Assembly: GCF_051045985.1 (NCBI RefSeq)
Contig: NZ_CP157350.1
Location: forward strand, 682,001-746,000
Direction: 5' to 3'
From: Scardovia wiggsiae
GTDB lineage: Bacteria; Actinomycetota; Actinomycetes; Actinomycetales; Bifidobacteriaceae
Length of the DNA stretch: 64,000 bases
The notes beneath the pieces are model-generated. The model ran no database searches. It saw only the letters and a list, made by a program, of their open reading frames with translations, and had not been told where the DNA came from. A program made the position numbers and the translations under genes. This document shows positions 1 to 9,134 of this stretch, piece after piece (positions within the stretch are counted from its first letter, which is position 1; each line of letters opens with the position of its first letter).

Positions 1-2
1 AT

Positions 3-968
3 AATGCCGGCGCTGAAGGTTTCCGGTCAGGGTTCATTGCTGTTGTCGGACGCCCGAATGTCGGCAAATCGACCCTTATCAATGCCCTTGCAGGCAGGCA
101 GATCGCTATCACATCATCAAAGCCTGAAACCACACGTAAAGCTATCCGTGCTATCGTCACCACAGGATCCTGCCAGATCATCCTGGTCGATACCCCCGGT
201 ATACACAGGCCGAGGACGGTCCTGGGGCAGCGGCTTAATGATATCGTTGACGAATCCCTGGCGGACAGCGATGCTGTCGCTTTCCTTCTGCCTGCCGACC
301 AGGAGATCGGCCCGGGGGACAGAAGGATCCTCAGCCGCCTGCGCCAGCAGTTTTCCCATAAGGACAGTGAGGGACAATGGCAATGGTCCAAGCCTGTTTT
401 AGGGGTGATCACTAAAATCGATCGCTGCACAAGGGATAGCCTGATCGATAAGATCATGGAAATTGACCAGTTCGGGCATTTCTCGCAGATCGTCCCCGTA
501 TCCGCATTACAGTCAGATAATGTTGATGAAGTGTTTGGCGTTTTCCGTGAGGCCGTGCCGGAGGGCCCCCAGATGTATCCTGAAGGCCAGGTATCTGAAG
601 AGCCTCCTGAGGAAACGATAGCAGAGCTTATCCGCGGGACCTTCCTTGAAGAGCTTGACGATGAGCTCCCCCATTCCCTGGCTGTAGTGGTGGATTCGGT
701 GGAGTATCCTGAAACTGGGGAAGCTGAAGGGGATACTGCGCAGGAAGGCGGCAAGGCCATAGTCCATGTTTCGATCTATGTAGAACGCGATTCCCAGAAG
801 CCTATCATTATTGGGCGGAAGGCACAGAACCTGGTAAAAGTAAAAAAGAAGCTGAGGACCCCGGTCAACCGTCTGGTAGGGCAGAAAGCGGCGCTGGACC
901 TGCATGTTAAGGTTGCCAAAAGCTGGCAGTCCGACCCTAAGAAGATCCAGCGGCTGGGGTTTATATAA
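3..968 (+). CDS. era: GTPase Era, 5' end cut by the window
   Basis: Era is a GTP-binding protein that binds 16S rRNA and helps mature the 30S subunit. The frame is open from base 3 to the stop at 968, so the start lies before the window. Seen motifs, counted from the first visible residue: G1 GRPNVGKS at about 16-23, G3 DTPG at 63-66, G4 TKID at 137-140, then a C-terminal KH domain with IIIGRKAQNLVKVKKKLRTP and a conserved RLGF end. The GTPase and KH domains are complete; only the extreme N-terminus is missing. An ATG/GTG search alone splits the gene into two pieces in different frames, but the reading frame is continuous and there is no frameshift. Family identification is firm. Confidence 0.97.
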   Translation, partial: NAGAEGFRSGFIAVVGRPNVGKSTLINALAGRQIAITSSKPETTRKAIRAIVTTGSCQIILVDTPGIHRPRTVLGQRLNDIVDESLADSDAVAFLLPADQEIGPGDRRILSRLRQQFSHKDSEGQWQWSKPVLGVITKIDRCTRDSLIDKIMEIDQFGHFSQIVPVSALQSDNVDEVFGVFREAVPEGPQMYPEGQVSEEPPEETIAELIRGTFLEELDDELPHSLAVVVDSVEYPETGEAEGDTAQEGGKAIVHVSIYVERDSQKPIIIGRKAQNLVKVKKKLRTPVNRLVGQKAALDLHVKVAKSWQSDPKKIQRLGFI

Positions 969-1006
969 ATCAGCATCACAGGGATATACAGGAATAAGGA
1001 GTTCAT

Positions 1007-2068
1007 ATGAGTATCCATAACGGCAGTGAAGATGCCACTGTTAATGTGGCGATACTCGGCCTTGGCCGTATCGCTGAACGGATGGCTGCAACCCTGGCAG
1101 AAATGAGAAACGATGTCCGGTACAGCAAGGCTGTAATCCTTTATGCCGCGGCAACACGGGATGACCGGCAGCGGGCGCAGAGGTTCGCAGAAAAATACGG
1201 ATTCGCGCATGCGTACGGGTCATACGATGAGCTGCTCAACGATGAGGCTGTGGATCTCGTCTATATTGCTACACCTCATGCATTCCATGCAGAACAGGCC
1301 ATTGCATGTATGGAGCACGGCAAGAACGTACTCGTTGAGAAATCATTTACCGCAACAGAAGAGCAGGCCAAGAAAGTGATAGAAGTATCGCACAGGACCG
1401 GGCTGCTGTGTGCCGAGGCGATATGGACGCGGTATATGCCAAGCCGCCGGATGATCCTTGACGCCATGGCCGGCAGCGGGGAAGAGGGGATAGGGCCGGT
1501 GCATGCGGTCCATGCAGACCTGTCGTACCCCATAACATACAAGGAGCGTATAGTGGAGCCTGCACTGGCCGGAGGGGCCCTGCTCGATGTGGGCGTTTAT
1601 ACACTTAATTTTGTCCGCATGCTTTTCCCTGACGCTGATCCGCATGATATCATGACTGCTGCGAAGCTTACCGAAAAGAAAGTCGATGAGTCCAACGTGT
1701 CAGCTATCTGGCTTGATAACGGGGTCAAGGCGACAGTTACGTCGGCAATAGACTGCACCTCTGACCGCAACGGCGTTATCCAGGGGGAGAACGGACATAT
1801 TACTGTTGACAATATCAATAACCCCGGAACCATCACTGTATACAACAAGGCAGGCGAAGCTGTCAGGACCCTTTCGGCACCTGAACAGATCACCGGGTTT
1901 GAATACGAAGTAATGGCGAGTATTGATGCTATACGCCGCAACGCTGTGGAATGCCCGGAGATGCCCCATGAGGAGACACTGTTCATCATGCGCCTGATGG
2001 ATGCCCTGCGCCACAACTGGGGTGTATGGTATCCCTTTGAAAAGCAGGGGCAGCAGAAGGGGGTTTAA
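1007..2068 (+). CDS. Gfo/Idh/MocA-family NAD(P)-dependent oxidoreductase
   Basis: A 353-residue protein of the Gfo/Idh/MocA family, whose members oxidise or reduce sugars and related polyols with NAD(P). The N-terminal Rossmann fold shows GLGRIA at residues 18-23, the EKS motif (usually EKP, with the catalytic lysine) near 110, and the C-terminal domain shows GGALLDVGVY near 188-197. The start is supported by AAGGAG seven bases upstream. It follows era by 38 bases in the same direction and converges on the acyl-CoA ligase gene, with only three bases between the stops. The substrate cannot be read from the sequence. Confidence 0.88.
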   Translation: MSIHNGSEDATVNVAILGLGRIAERMAATLAEMRNDVRYSKAVILYAAATRDDRQRAQRFAEKYGFAHAYGSYDELLNDEAVDLVYIATPHAFHAEQAIACMEHGKNVLVEKSFTATEEQAKKVIEVSHRTGLLCAEAIWTRYMPSRRMILDAMAGSGEEGIGPVHAVHADLSYPITYKERIVEPALAGGALLDVGVYTLNFVRMLFPDADPHDIMTAAKLTEKKVDESNVSAIWLDNGVKATVTSAIDCTSDRNGVIQGENGHITVDNINNPGTITVYNKAGEAVRTLSAPEQITGFEYEVMASIDAIRRNAVECPEMPHEETLFIMRLMDALRHNWGVWYPFEKQGQQKGV

Positions 2069-2071
2069 CCT

Positions 2072-4093
2072 TTAAGCGCTTTTCTTCCGCGGTGTGTACA
2101 TCTGGGTATCAAGCAGCTTCTGATAGCGCTTTATGACATGCGGACGGATCACTTTCATGGAAGCGGTGAGCATACCGTTATCCTGTGAAAAGTCCTCAGG
2201 AAGCACAATGAATTTCCTTACGGATTCAGCACGTGATACGCCTTCATTCGCCAGATCCACGTATTTCTGTATCTCACCGCGGACAGCAGCATTATCAGCA
2301 GCATCGTCAAGGCTCATATCCCGGTCAAGGGAATTCGCACCAAGCCAGTCCCTCAGGCTTTCTTCATCAAGGGTGATAAGGGCGCTTATGAATGGCCGCT
2401 TATCGCCGAGGACTACTGCCTGGGAAACGAGAGGGCATCTGCGGATAGCCTCCTCTATAGGTGTGGGGGAAACATTCTTCCCGCCTGCTGTGATGATAAG
2501 GTCTTTTTTGCGGCCTGTGATATAGAGGAAACCGTCATGGGTAAAAGCCCCGAGATCCCCTGAGGCGATCCATCCGTCGTCGGTAAATGCCTGTTTTGTG
2601 GCCTCATCGTTCTTATGGTAACGCCTGAATGCGCCCTCGCCCCTGATCTGGATCTCATCTTCCTCGCTGATCCGGATGGAGAAGCCTGGGAACGTTATAC
2701 CTACAGAACCGGCATGGAACGGGGTGCCCAGAGGGTTGAAAGTGCACGGGGCGGAAGTCTCAGTCATGCCGTATCCTTCATACACCGGTATGCCGGCACC
2801 GCGGAAGAAGCTCAGCAGCTGCGGGTCTATAGGCGCACCGCCGCAGACAAGCCATTTCGCGCGTCCGCCAAGTGCCTCCTTAAGGGATGAATACACCAGG
2901 GGGCCATACGCCGCATGAAGTACGGTCTGGGGGAAACCTGCCTTCCCGTTGTCGGACACATCCGTCATATAACTGCGCGCAGTCTTAGTCGCAGAGGCAA
3001 AGATCCGCCCTTTGATACCATGGCCTGCCTTCTGTGAGGCAGCGTTATAGACCTTTTCAAATACGCGGGGCACGCCGATCATAATAGTAGGCTTTGCTAC
3101 CTGGAGATCGGAGATAAGCGTGCCGATTCCTGTAGCGATATATACCTGGATAGAGCTGTAGACTACGCCGTAATTGATCGCGCGGGCGAAAACATGTGCC
3201 TGCGGCAGGAACATAAGGATGGAGCCGTCATCGGTATTCAGCAGGTCCGGGATGAATGCGTTGATATTAAGTGCAAAAGCGACCAGATTCCGCTGGGTGA
3301 GCTCAACACCTTTAGGTGCTGAAGTGGAACCGGAGGTGTAAACGATCGTGCACAGGTCGTCGAGCTTTACTGAAGCTATACGCCTGTCAAGCTCTTCATC
3401 GGAAACCGACCGCCCGTATGCCTGGAGTTCCTGGAGCGCCCCATTCTCCAGGCAGGAAATATGCTTCAGCGACCTGCAGTCCTCAATAGCACCGTCAGCG
3501 CGCTCCAGCATATCGCGTGTCTGGACTATAAGCACTTTTGCATCGGAATTATTGACGATAGTCCGGATCTGTGCTGCTGAGTCTGTATCGTAGATCGTAG
3601 AAAGCACCCCGCCGATTGACAGTACAGCTGCGTCAACGATATCCCATTCATAGCTTGTACGGCACATGAAAGCAACACGGTCGCCAATTTTCAGGCCCCG
3701 GTGCATCAGTCCTTTTGCTGCAGCGCGTATATCTTCCAGAGCTTCATTGGCGCTTTTGGTAACCCACCGGCCGTTATCTTTGAAGTGGAAAAGCGGCCCG
3801 TCGCCGGTCCTGCGCGCGCGGTCTGCATACAGCGAATAGATCGTCATATCGTCAGGGATATCAGTAACGCCTTCCGTGGTGCTGGTCAGAAGATGGGTCT
3901 TTTCATCAATATATGTGGTGGTCGGGTAGTTCTCAGACCAGTAGTCTGTGTGCGGCAGGGGGATACCCTCCGCCGCAGTAAAGGGGCTTCCGGAGTCTTC
4001 GGAATACGAGTTTTCCTGATCAGGATATGCTTCTTCACTGTGCGAAGGTACGATGCCCTGTATCCTGCTTTTAACACTGTTGAGGAATCCCAT
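2072..4093 (-). CDS. Long-chain fatty-acid--CoA ligase (AMP-forming)
   Basis: A 673-residue adenylate-forming enzyme expected to activate long-chain fatty acids to acyl-CoA for lipid synthesis. The ATP-binding motif YTSGSTSAPKG lies at residues 252-262, followed by YGMTET near the middle and the hinge region GDLGAFTHDGFLYITGRKKD in the C-terminal third. The start has AAGGAG upstream. The first 60 residues are hydrophilic and precede the AMP-binding domain. It is transcribed alone, opposite to the flanking genes. Family is clear; chain-length preference is inferred from similarity to FadD15-type actinobacterial ligases. Confidence 0.93.
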   Translation of the reverse strand: MGFLNSVKSRIQGIVPSHSEEAYPDQENSYSEDSGSPFTAAEGIPLPHTDYWSENYPTTTYIDEKTHLLTSTTEGVTDIPDDMTIYSLYADRARRTGDGPLFHFKDNGRWVTKSANEALEDIRAAAKGLMHRGLKIGDRVAFMCRTSYEWDIVDAAVLSIGGVLSTIYDTDSAAQIRTIVNNSDAKVLIVQTRDMLERADGAIEDCRSLKHISCLENGALQELQAYGRSVSDEELDRRIASVKLDDLCTIVYTSGSTSAPKGVELTQRNLVAFALNINAFIPDLLNTDDGSILMFLPQAHVFARAINYGVVYSSIQVYIATGIGTLISDLQVAKPTIMIGVPRVFEKVYNAASQKAGHGIKGRIFASATKTARSYMTDVSDNGKAGFPQTVLHAAYGPLVYSSLKEALGGRAKWLVCGGAPIDPQLLSFFRGAGIPVYEGYGMTETSAPCTFNPLGTPFHAGSVGITFPGFSIRISEEDEIQIRGEGAFRRYHKNDEATKQAFTDDGWIASGDLGAFTHDGFLYITGRKKDLIITAGGKNVSPTPIEEAIRRCPLVSQAVVLGDKRPFISALITLDEESLRDWLGANSLDRDMSLDDAADNAAVRGEIQKYVDLANEGVSRAESVRKFIVLPEDFSQDNGMLTASMKVIRPHVIKRYQKLLDTQMYTPRKKSA

Positions 4094-4189
4094 ACCCGCT
4101 CCTTATATGCACTTGTAGTCGTAATTCTTCACTTATGTATCTCCAGTTTAATGTGTAATCTGGAAAAGACGTATTCAAAGGCGGGGTTT

Positions 4190-4849
4190 ATGGATAAATA
4201 TATGATGATCAGAGGTATCTTCGAAGATAATTCAGACAGTGTGCAGGCGGATGCGATGTCGAAATACATGAGGGGCAAATTCAGGTATTACGGCATACCA
4301 ACGCCCCTGAGGAGGAAACTGTATAAAAGTTTCCTGAAAGAGGAAAGGAAGAAAGGGGTTGTTGACTGGGATTTCATAGATAAATGCTATGAAGATGACC
4401 ACAGGGAGTTCCAGTACTGTGCATACGATTACCTTCTTGCGCTCAACAGCAGCCTTACATACGATGATCTTCCCAAAATACTTGAACTTATCAGATCGAA
4501 ACAGTGGTGGGATACTATTGATTTCCTGGATAAGGCAGCAGGCAATATCGGCCTGAGGGACAGCAGGGCCAATACTGTTATGCTGGAATGGTCCCAGGAC
4601 AGTGATATCTGGGTAAGGAGGGCTGCAATAGGCCATCAGCTGGGCAGAAAAGAGAAAACCGATACGCAGCTTCTGGAAAAAATACTCGTCAATAATTTCG
4701 GCAGTGATGAGTTCTTTATCAATAAGGCTATCGGATGGGCCCTGAGGGATTATTCAAAAACAGATCCCGGCTGGGTCAAGGATTTTATCGCTGAATACGG
4801 TGCAGAAATGGATAAGCTGAGTATCAGCGAGGCAAGTAAATATATCTGA
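4190..4849 (+). CDS. DNA alkylation repair protein, AlkD-like HEAT-repeat glycosylase
   Basis: A 219-residue protein resembling the AlkC/AlkD family, which removes positively charged alkylated bases using a stack of HEAT-like helical repeats. Visible family features are the early RGKFRYYGIPTPLRRKL segment, the WWDTIDFLDK segment that holds the catalytic Asp, and RRAAIGHQLG and INKAIGWALRDYSK further on. I chose the ATG at 4190, with AAAGGCGGGG before it; an in-frame ATG at 4151 has no ribosome-binding site. The open frame extends far upstream, but that part only mirrors the acyl-CoA ligase gene. Catalytic activity is inferred from family membership. Confidence 0.85.
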   Translation: MDKYMMIRGIFEDNSDSVQADAMSKYMRGKFRYYGIPTPLRRKLYKSFLKEERKKGVVDWDFIDKCYEDDHREFQYCAYDYLLALNSSLTYDDLPKILELIRSKQWWDTIDFLDKAAGNIGLRDSRANTVMLEWSQDSDIWVRRAAIGHQLGRKEKTDTQLLEKILVNNFGSDEFFINKAIGWALRDYSKTDPGWVKDFIAEYGAEMDKLSISEASKYI

Positions 4850-4860
4850 TCGATAATACG

Positions 4861-4876
4861 GTATATATGTATATAC
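4861..4876. repeat. Perfect AT-rich inverted repeat between alkD-like gene and rplY
   Basis: GTATATA and TATATAC flank a two-base centre, forming a 16-base near-palindrome just after the AlkD-like stop and about 150 bases before rplY. It has no GC stem or T-run, so it is not an ordinary terminator. It could be an operator or chance AT-rich sequence. The rest of the 174-base gap shows GGATAAT-like boxes but no clear promoter. Confidence 0.4.
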
Positions 4877-5023
4877 AATGCAAAATCCGCACATGCTGGT
4901 ATAGTTTCACTGTGCTTTGGCGAGGGGATAATACCCGTGATCGACTCAGCTTCTGATGCATAACGTTAAGCCGTGTGCTCTGTTGGCGTGCGATAGGTCC
5001 AAGGCCAATGAAAGGAGTACATT

Positions 5024-5647
5024 ATGGCAGATATAACACTTAACGGCGAAGTCCGTGATGAATTCGGAAAAGGCGCTGCGCGCCGCATGCGTGTGGCAGG
5101 CCTTATCCCGGCTTCAATTTATGAAGGCGGCAGGCAGCCTGTGTTTGTTAAACTCCCTCAGAAGGAAGCAACACTGGCAATGCGCCGTGCAAATGCCCTG
5201 ATTGAAATCAAATTCGGCAAAGAAACCAGGCTTGCAGTAGCCCGCGAGATCCAGCGGAACCCTGTAAGCCGCAATATCGAGCATATTGATTTTTATGAAG
5301 TCCATGCGGGCGAAAAGGTTGAGGTCGAAGTGCCTGTATTCGTTGAGGGGACTCCAAAGGGTGCAGCGGTAGCCTTTGTTGATATCCAGAACCTCACTAT
5401 GCGTGCTGATGTCAGCAACCTTCCTGAAAATATCACCCTGTCTGTAGAAGGCATGGTTGAAGGTGATCACATCTTTGCTAAGGACATCAAGCTTCCCAAG
5501 GGCGCCGAACTGGTGCTCGACAACCTTGAGGAATCCGTTGTATCCGTCACGGTACCTGCTGAGGAAGCCGCGGCTCCTGCCGGGGATGCGGAAACTGCCG
5601 GGGAAACCCCTGCTGCAGAGTCCGACAGCAGCGAGAGTGCAGAATAA
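5024..5647 (+). CDS. rplY: 50S ribosomal protein L25, long Ctc form
   Basis: L25/Ctc binds 5S rRNA in the large ribosomal subunit; the long form has an added C-terminal beta domain and is often called a general stress protein. The 207-residue product starts with the L25 core (NGEVRDEFGKGAARRMR) and continues through the second domain (VEVPVFVEGTPKGAAVAF). The last 30 residues are an acidic Ala/Glu/Ser tail. The start has AAAGGAG upstream. A hairpin terminator follows the stop. Confidence 0.95.
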   Translation: MADITLNGEVRDEFGKGAARRMRVAGLIPASIYEGGRQPVFVKLPQKEATLAMRRANALIEIKFGKETRLAVAREIQRNPVSRNIEHIDFYEVHAGEKVEVEVPVFVEGTPKGAAVAFVDIQNLTMRADVSNLPENITLSVEGMVEGDHIFAKDIKLPKGAELVLDNLEESVVSVTVPAEEAAAPAGDAETAGETPAAESDSSESAE

Positions 5648-5666
5648 AAGCTGCATAGCAAGGCAG

Positions 5667-5702
5667 GCTCCCGGAGTGCGCAGGCGCCGGGAGCTTTATT
5701 TA
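5667..5702 (+). terminator. Intrinsic terminator after rplY
   Basis: An 8-bp stem (GCTCCCGG at 5667-5674 with CCGGGAGC at 5687-5694) is followed by TTTATTTA. It sits 20 bases after the rplY stop and fits a rho-independent terminator. Confidence 0.8.
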
Positions 5703-5791
5703 TACTGGTGCCTTAATTTATATTGTTACCTTTGCATAGTGTATGGATTTCGCCATCCGGCTAGGCTAAAAAGCGCACGAGTCCTGCTTTA

Positions 5792-6613
5792 TCACCCCTG
5801 ATCCGATATGGCGCTGTCATTATGGGGCAGTCTGCTGCGGCGATTTTTTGCAGAGCGCCCGTTTCCAGGTTTCCTTTTCCATGCTTTGGTGCGGTCTTTC
5901 ATATGATGGGTAGCATTGGTCATGAAAGTTTTTGTTGCCTGGAACTGGTTAGTTTTGCGCGGCATCGCCCCGGGGACCAGAAGGTTGAAGTGGACAGACA
6001 GCAGGCGTATTGCGATTACAGCCGCAACGATAATTATGTCAAGGGCGGCTTCCACGCCTACCGTGATATGGTTCTGCATGGCAGACCGCATGGCGAATAC
6101 GGTAAGGATGCATCCCACTACAGTGGGCACGGCATAAAAATGCTTGTCCCTGATGACAAGGGGGATATCTTTCAGCAGGATATCCCGTAAAGTACCTCCG
6201 CCGAATGCAGTAAACATCCCCAGGAATATTGCTGTCCCCCCGTTGAAACCGAAGATCAGGCCTTTTGCTGTGCCATCAACAGCGAAAAGGGCAGTTGCCA
6301 GGGCATCGGTCACTATGAGCGGCCAGTACATGCTGTCCAGCTCAAGATGGGCAAAAACAACAATAATGCCTGCAGCACAAGTGATAAGGATAAAACTGTA
6401 ATTGGAGATGCCTACCGGCGGTATATCGCCCATGGCGATATCGCGGATGAAACCTCCGCCAAGCGCGGTGATCCATGCGCAGACCATAATGGAAAACACG
6501 TCAAGCTTTTTATGGACGGCAACGAGCCCGCCGTTAATCCCCGCAAAAAGGACGCCGAGGTACTCGATAACTACAAGTGCCGTATTGCTCTCCATGGCTA
6601 TAGTGTGATTCAC
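5792..6613 (-). CDS. TRIC/UPF0126-family membrane protein
   Basis: A 273-residue protein with seven predicted membrane segments made of two homologous halves. Each half carries the family signature with a triple glycine: TALGGGFIRDIAMGDIPP and TAFGGGTLRDILLKDIPL. The family (UPF0126, YicG-like) is the bacterial relative of TRIC trimeric cation channels, so it may conduct K+, but the ligand is not readable here. The C-terminal 55 residues are basic and hydrophilic. I kept the GTG at 6613, with a GGGA upstream; the ATG at 6595 is the alternative. Confidence 0.85.
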   Translation of the reverse strand: MNHTIAMESNTALVVIEYLGVLFAGINGGLVAVHKKLDVFSIMVCAWITALGGGFIRDIAMGDIPPVGISNYSFILITCAAGIIVVFAHLELDSMYWPLIVTDALATALFAVDGTAKGLIFGFNGGTAIFLGMFTAFGGGTLRDILLKDIPLVIRDKHFYAVPTVVGCILTVFAMRSAMQNHITVGVEAALDIIIVAAVIAIRLLSVHFNLLVPGAMPRKTNQFQATKTFMTNATHHMKDRTKAWKRKPGNGRSAKNRRSRLPHNDSAISDQG

Positions 6614-6721
6614 GTTCCCAGTGTACAGGAAACAGTCCTCATAAGAGGAAGCATGGAAGCCCGGGCCTGAAGGTTGTTATAAAGGGCGGAGCTGTGCCCC
6701 GTCTAAGGATATAAATATGGA

Positions 6722-6745
6722 TATAAAAAGGGACCCGAAGGTCCC
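6722..6745 (-). terminator. Intrinsic terminator after rpsT with UUCG loop
   Basis: On the minus strand a 6-bp stem GGGACC/GGTCCC closes a TTCG tetraloop and is followed by TTTTTATAT. It lies 47 bases downstream of the rpsT stop and is a textbook rho-independent terminator. Confidence 0.88.
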
Positions 6746-6791
6746 GGATAGAAAGCGATTATATGCATATCACATGCATACGCGCACAGTT

Positions 6792-7052
6792 TTACATTGC
6801 GTTGATTGCAAGGGCAAGGGCTGACTTATGGTTTGCGGCATTGTTCCTGTGGATCACGCCGCGCCCTGCTGCCTTGTCAAGCTTCTGGGAAGCGAGTGCA
6901 TAGGCCTTCTGAGCCTCATCTTTATCCCCTGCTGCAATAGCCTCGCGAGTTTTGCGGATAGCATGCTTCAGCTGGCTCTTGAAAGCCACGTTACGCTGAT
7001 GGGCCTTCTCATTAGTGAGAATGCGCTTTTTTTGCGACTTAATATTTGCCAA
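6792..7052 (-). CDS. rpsT: 30S ribosomal protein S20, TTG start
   Basis: S20 is a primary 16S rRNA-binding protein of the small subunit. The product of 86 residues begins ANIKSQKKRI after the initiator and ends with the conserved HKSALALAIN region. The start is TTG at 7052 with GGAG upstream at good spacing; the frame stays open to an ATG at 7106, but the extra 18 residues do not belong to S20. The gene is divergent from lepA, with a 192-base shared upstream region that holds a direct repeat TTGGTAC-TTGGTAC near 7177-7190. Confidence 0.94.
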   Translation of the reverse strand: MANIKSQKKRILTNEKAHQRNVAFKSQLKHAIRKTREAIAAGDKDEAQKAYALASQKLDKAAGRGVIHRNNAANHKSALALAINAM

Positions 7053-7244
7053 TGTAATCTCCAAACGATAATTTTCCGTACGGCATACAGAGACATATAG
7101 TATCACGGGTTATGTAAAACGGACACTCCGGCTGCCGTCCGGTGCAGAACACGCCTGCATATCTGCGTATCGTAGATTGGTACTTGGTACAATAGGCAAC
7201 TGTAAGTGTGCAGAAGTACGCCGGTATGTTTATGAGGAGCAGCA

Positions 7245-9116
7245 ATGGCAGAAAAAAACCAGCCCGGTTTTATCCGGCAGCCGTTTATCCGGAATTTCTG
7301 CATTATTGCGCATATCGATCACGGGAAGTCTACCGTAGCTGACCGGATACTCCAGCTGTCCGGTATCGTTGGGCAGCGTGAGATGCATGACCGGTTCCTC
7401 GACCGTATGGATATCGAACAGGAGAGGGGCATCACTATCAAATCCCAGGCTGTCCGCGTACCATGGGTTTTCGACGGGCAAGAATACACGCTGGGGATGA
7501 TCGATACCCCCGGGCATGTGGATTTTTCCTACGAAGTTTCGCGGTCACTCGCGGCCTGTGAAGGTGCCGTGCTTCTTGTTGATGCTACACAGGGTATTGA
7601 AGCGCAGACGCTGTCTAACCTTTATATGGCAATAGACCATGACCTCGCCATTATCCCTGTGCTGAATAAGATAGACCTCCCCAGCGCGGAGCCCGACAAG
7701 CATGCTGCTGAGATAGCAGGCCTCCTGGGTGTAGATGAATCGGAAATACTGAGGGTCTCAGGGAAAACCGGCGAAGGGGTCTCTGAACTCCTCGACCGTA
7801 TCGTTACAGATATCCCTGCCCCTGAGGGGGATCCTGAAGGCCCCGCGCGCGCACTGATTTTTGACTCTGTGTACGATTCGTACCGGGGGATCGTTACCTA
7901 TATCCGTATGATAGACGGCACGCTCCGCCGCCGCCGGAAAATACGCATGATGGGCCTGGGGACTGTGCACGACCCTATTGAGCTTGGCGTTATCAGCCCT
8001 GATATGGAGCCGGCCGGGCAGCTGTGCGCAGGCGAGGTCGGCTATATCATCACTGGTGTGAAAGATGTGAGCCAGTCAAAAGTGGGGGACACGATCACCG
8101 AGGAATCCTCCCCGGCCTCAGAACCGCTTCCGGGATACCAGGATCCCCGGCCTATGGTGTACGCCGGGCTTTTCCCTATCGATAATGCGCAGTTCCCTGA
8201 CCTTCGTGATGCACTTGATAAATTGAAGCTTAATGATGCGGCACTGGTATACGAGCCAGAAACCTCTGTTGCTTTAGGCTTCGGATTCCGATGCGGGTTC
8301 CTCGGCCTGCTCCACATGGAGATCGTATCGGAACGGCTGAGCCGCGAATTCGGGCTTGACCTTATTTCTACGGCTCCCAGCGTTACCTACGATGTAGAGA
8401 TGGAGGACCGTTCCAACCATCATGTTACGAACCCGAGTGAGTTCCCCGAGGGCAAGGTGAGGCGGGTAACCGAGCCGATGATAGCTGCTGATATCATCCT
8501 TCCGAAAGAGTTCATAGGGCCGGTCATGGAGCTGTGCCAGGAACGGCGCGGGCAGATGGGGACGATGGAATATCTGAGCCCCGAACGGGTGGAAATGCAT
8601 TACCGGCTGCCTCTGGCGGAGATCGTTTTCGACTTTTTCGACCAGCTGAAAAGCAGGACGAAGGGGTACGCCAGCCTTGACTATCATGAAGACGGCGAGC
8701 AGGATGCCGATCTTGTGAAGGTGGATATTCTCATCCAAGGGGAACCGGTTGATGCTTTCAGCGCCATAGTCCATCGTGATAAGGCTTATGCGTATGGTGT
8801 TATGATGACGAAAAAGCTCCGTGAGCTTATCCCGCGGCAGCAATTTGAAATACCGGTCCAGGCTGCAATCGGTGCAAGGATCATTGCCCGGGAGAATATC
8901 CGTGCGCTGCGCAAAGATGTGCTCGCCAAATGCTATGGAGGCGACATCACCCGTAAGCGCAAGCTTCTGGAAAAGCAAAAAGCCGGCAAAAAACGGATGA
9001 AAATGCTCGGGCATGTGGAAGTCCCCCAGGAAGCATTCGTTGCAGCACTGGCTACGGGCAATACGAACGACAGGGATACCAGGGATAAGATCCGTGCCGC
9101 CGAAAAGGCGAAGTAA
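7245..9116 (+). CDS. lepA: Elongation factor 4 (LepA), ribosomal back-translocase
   Basis: LepA is a ribosome-associated GTPase linked to back-translocation and 30S biogenesis. The 623-residue protein shows G1 AHIDHGKS at 22-29, DTPGH near 86-90, NKID near 140, and the LepA-specific C-terminal domain rich in Arg/Lys (RKRKLLEKQKAGKKRMK). The start has GAGGAG upstream. Length and motifs match the family. It probably shares a transcript with hemW, 18 bases downstream. Confidence 0.97.
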   Translation: MAEKNQPGFIRQPFIRNFCIIAHIDHGKSTVADRILQLSGIVGQREMHDRFLDRMDIEQERGITIKSQAVRVPWVFDGQEYTLGMIDTPGHVDFSYEVSRSLAACEGAVLLVDATQGIEAQTLSNLYMAIDHDLAIIPVLNKIDLPSAEPDKHAAEIAGLLGVDESEILRVSGKTGEGVSELLDRIVTDIPAPEGDPEGPARALIFDSVYDSYRGIVTYIRMIDGTLRRRRKIRMMGLGTVHDPIELGVISPDMEPAGQLCAGEVGYIITGVKDVSQSKVGDTITEESSPASEPLPGYQDPRPMVYAGLFPIDNAQFPDLRDALDKLKLNDAALVYEPETSVALGFGFRCGFLGLLHMEIVSERLSREFGLDLISTAPSVTYDVEMEDRSNHHVTNPSEFPEGKVRRVTEPMIAADIILPKEFIGPVMELCQERRGQMGTMEYLSPERVEMHYRLPLAEIVFDFFDQLKSRTKGYASLDYHEDGEQDADLVKVDILIQGEPVDAFSAIVHRDKAYAYGVMMTKKLRELIPRQQFEIPVQAAIGARIIARENIRALRKDVLAKCYGGDITRKRKLLEKQKAGKKRMKMLGHVEVPQEAFVAALATGNTNDRDTRDKIRAAEKAK

Positions 9117-9134
9117 ACGGCGGCAGAGCGCGTT

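Noticed and set aside
1..404. Apparent frameshift in era, since a start-codon search gives two pieces in different frames
   Set aside because: Translating frame 3 from base 3 gives one unbroken Era sequence through G1, G3 and G4; the other piece is a shadow.
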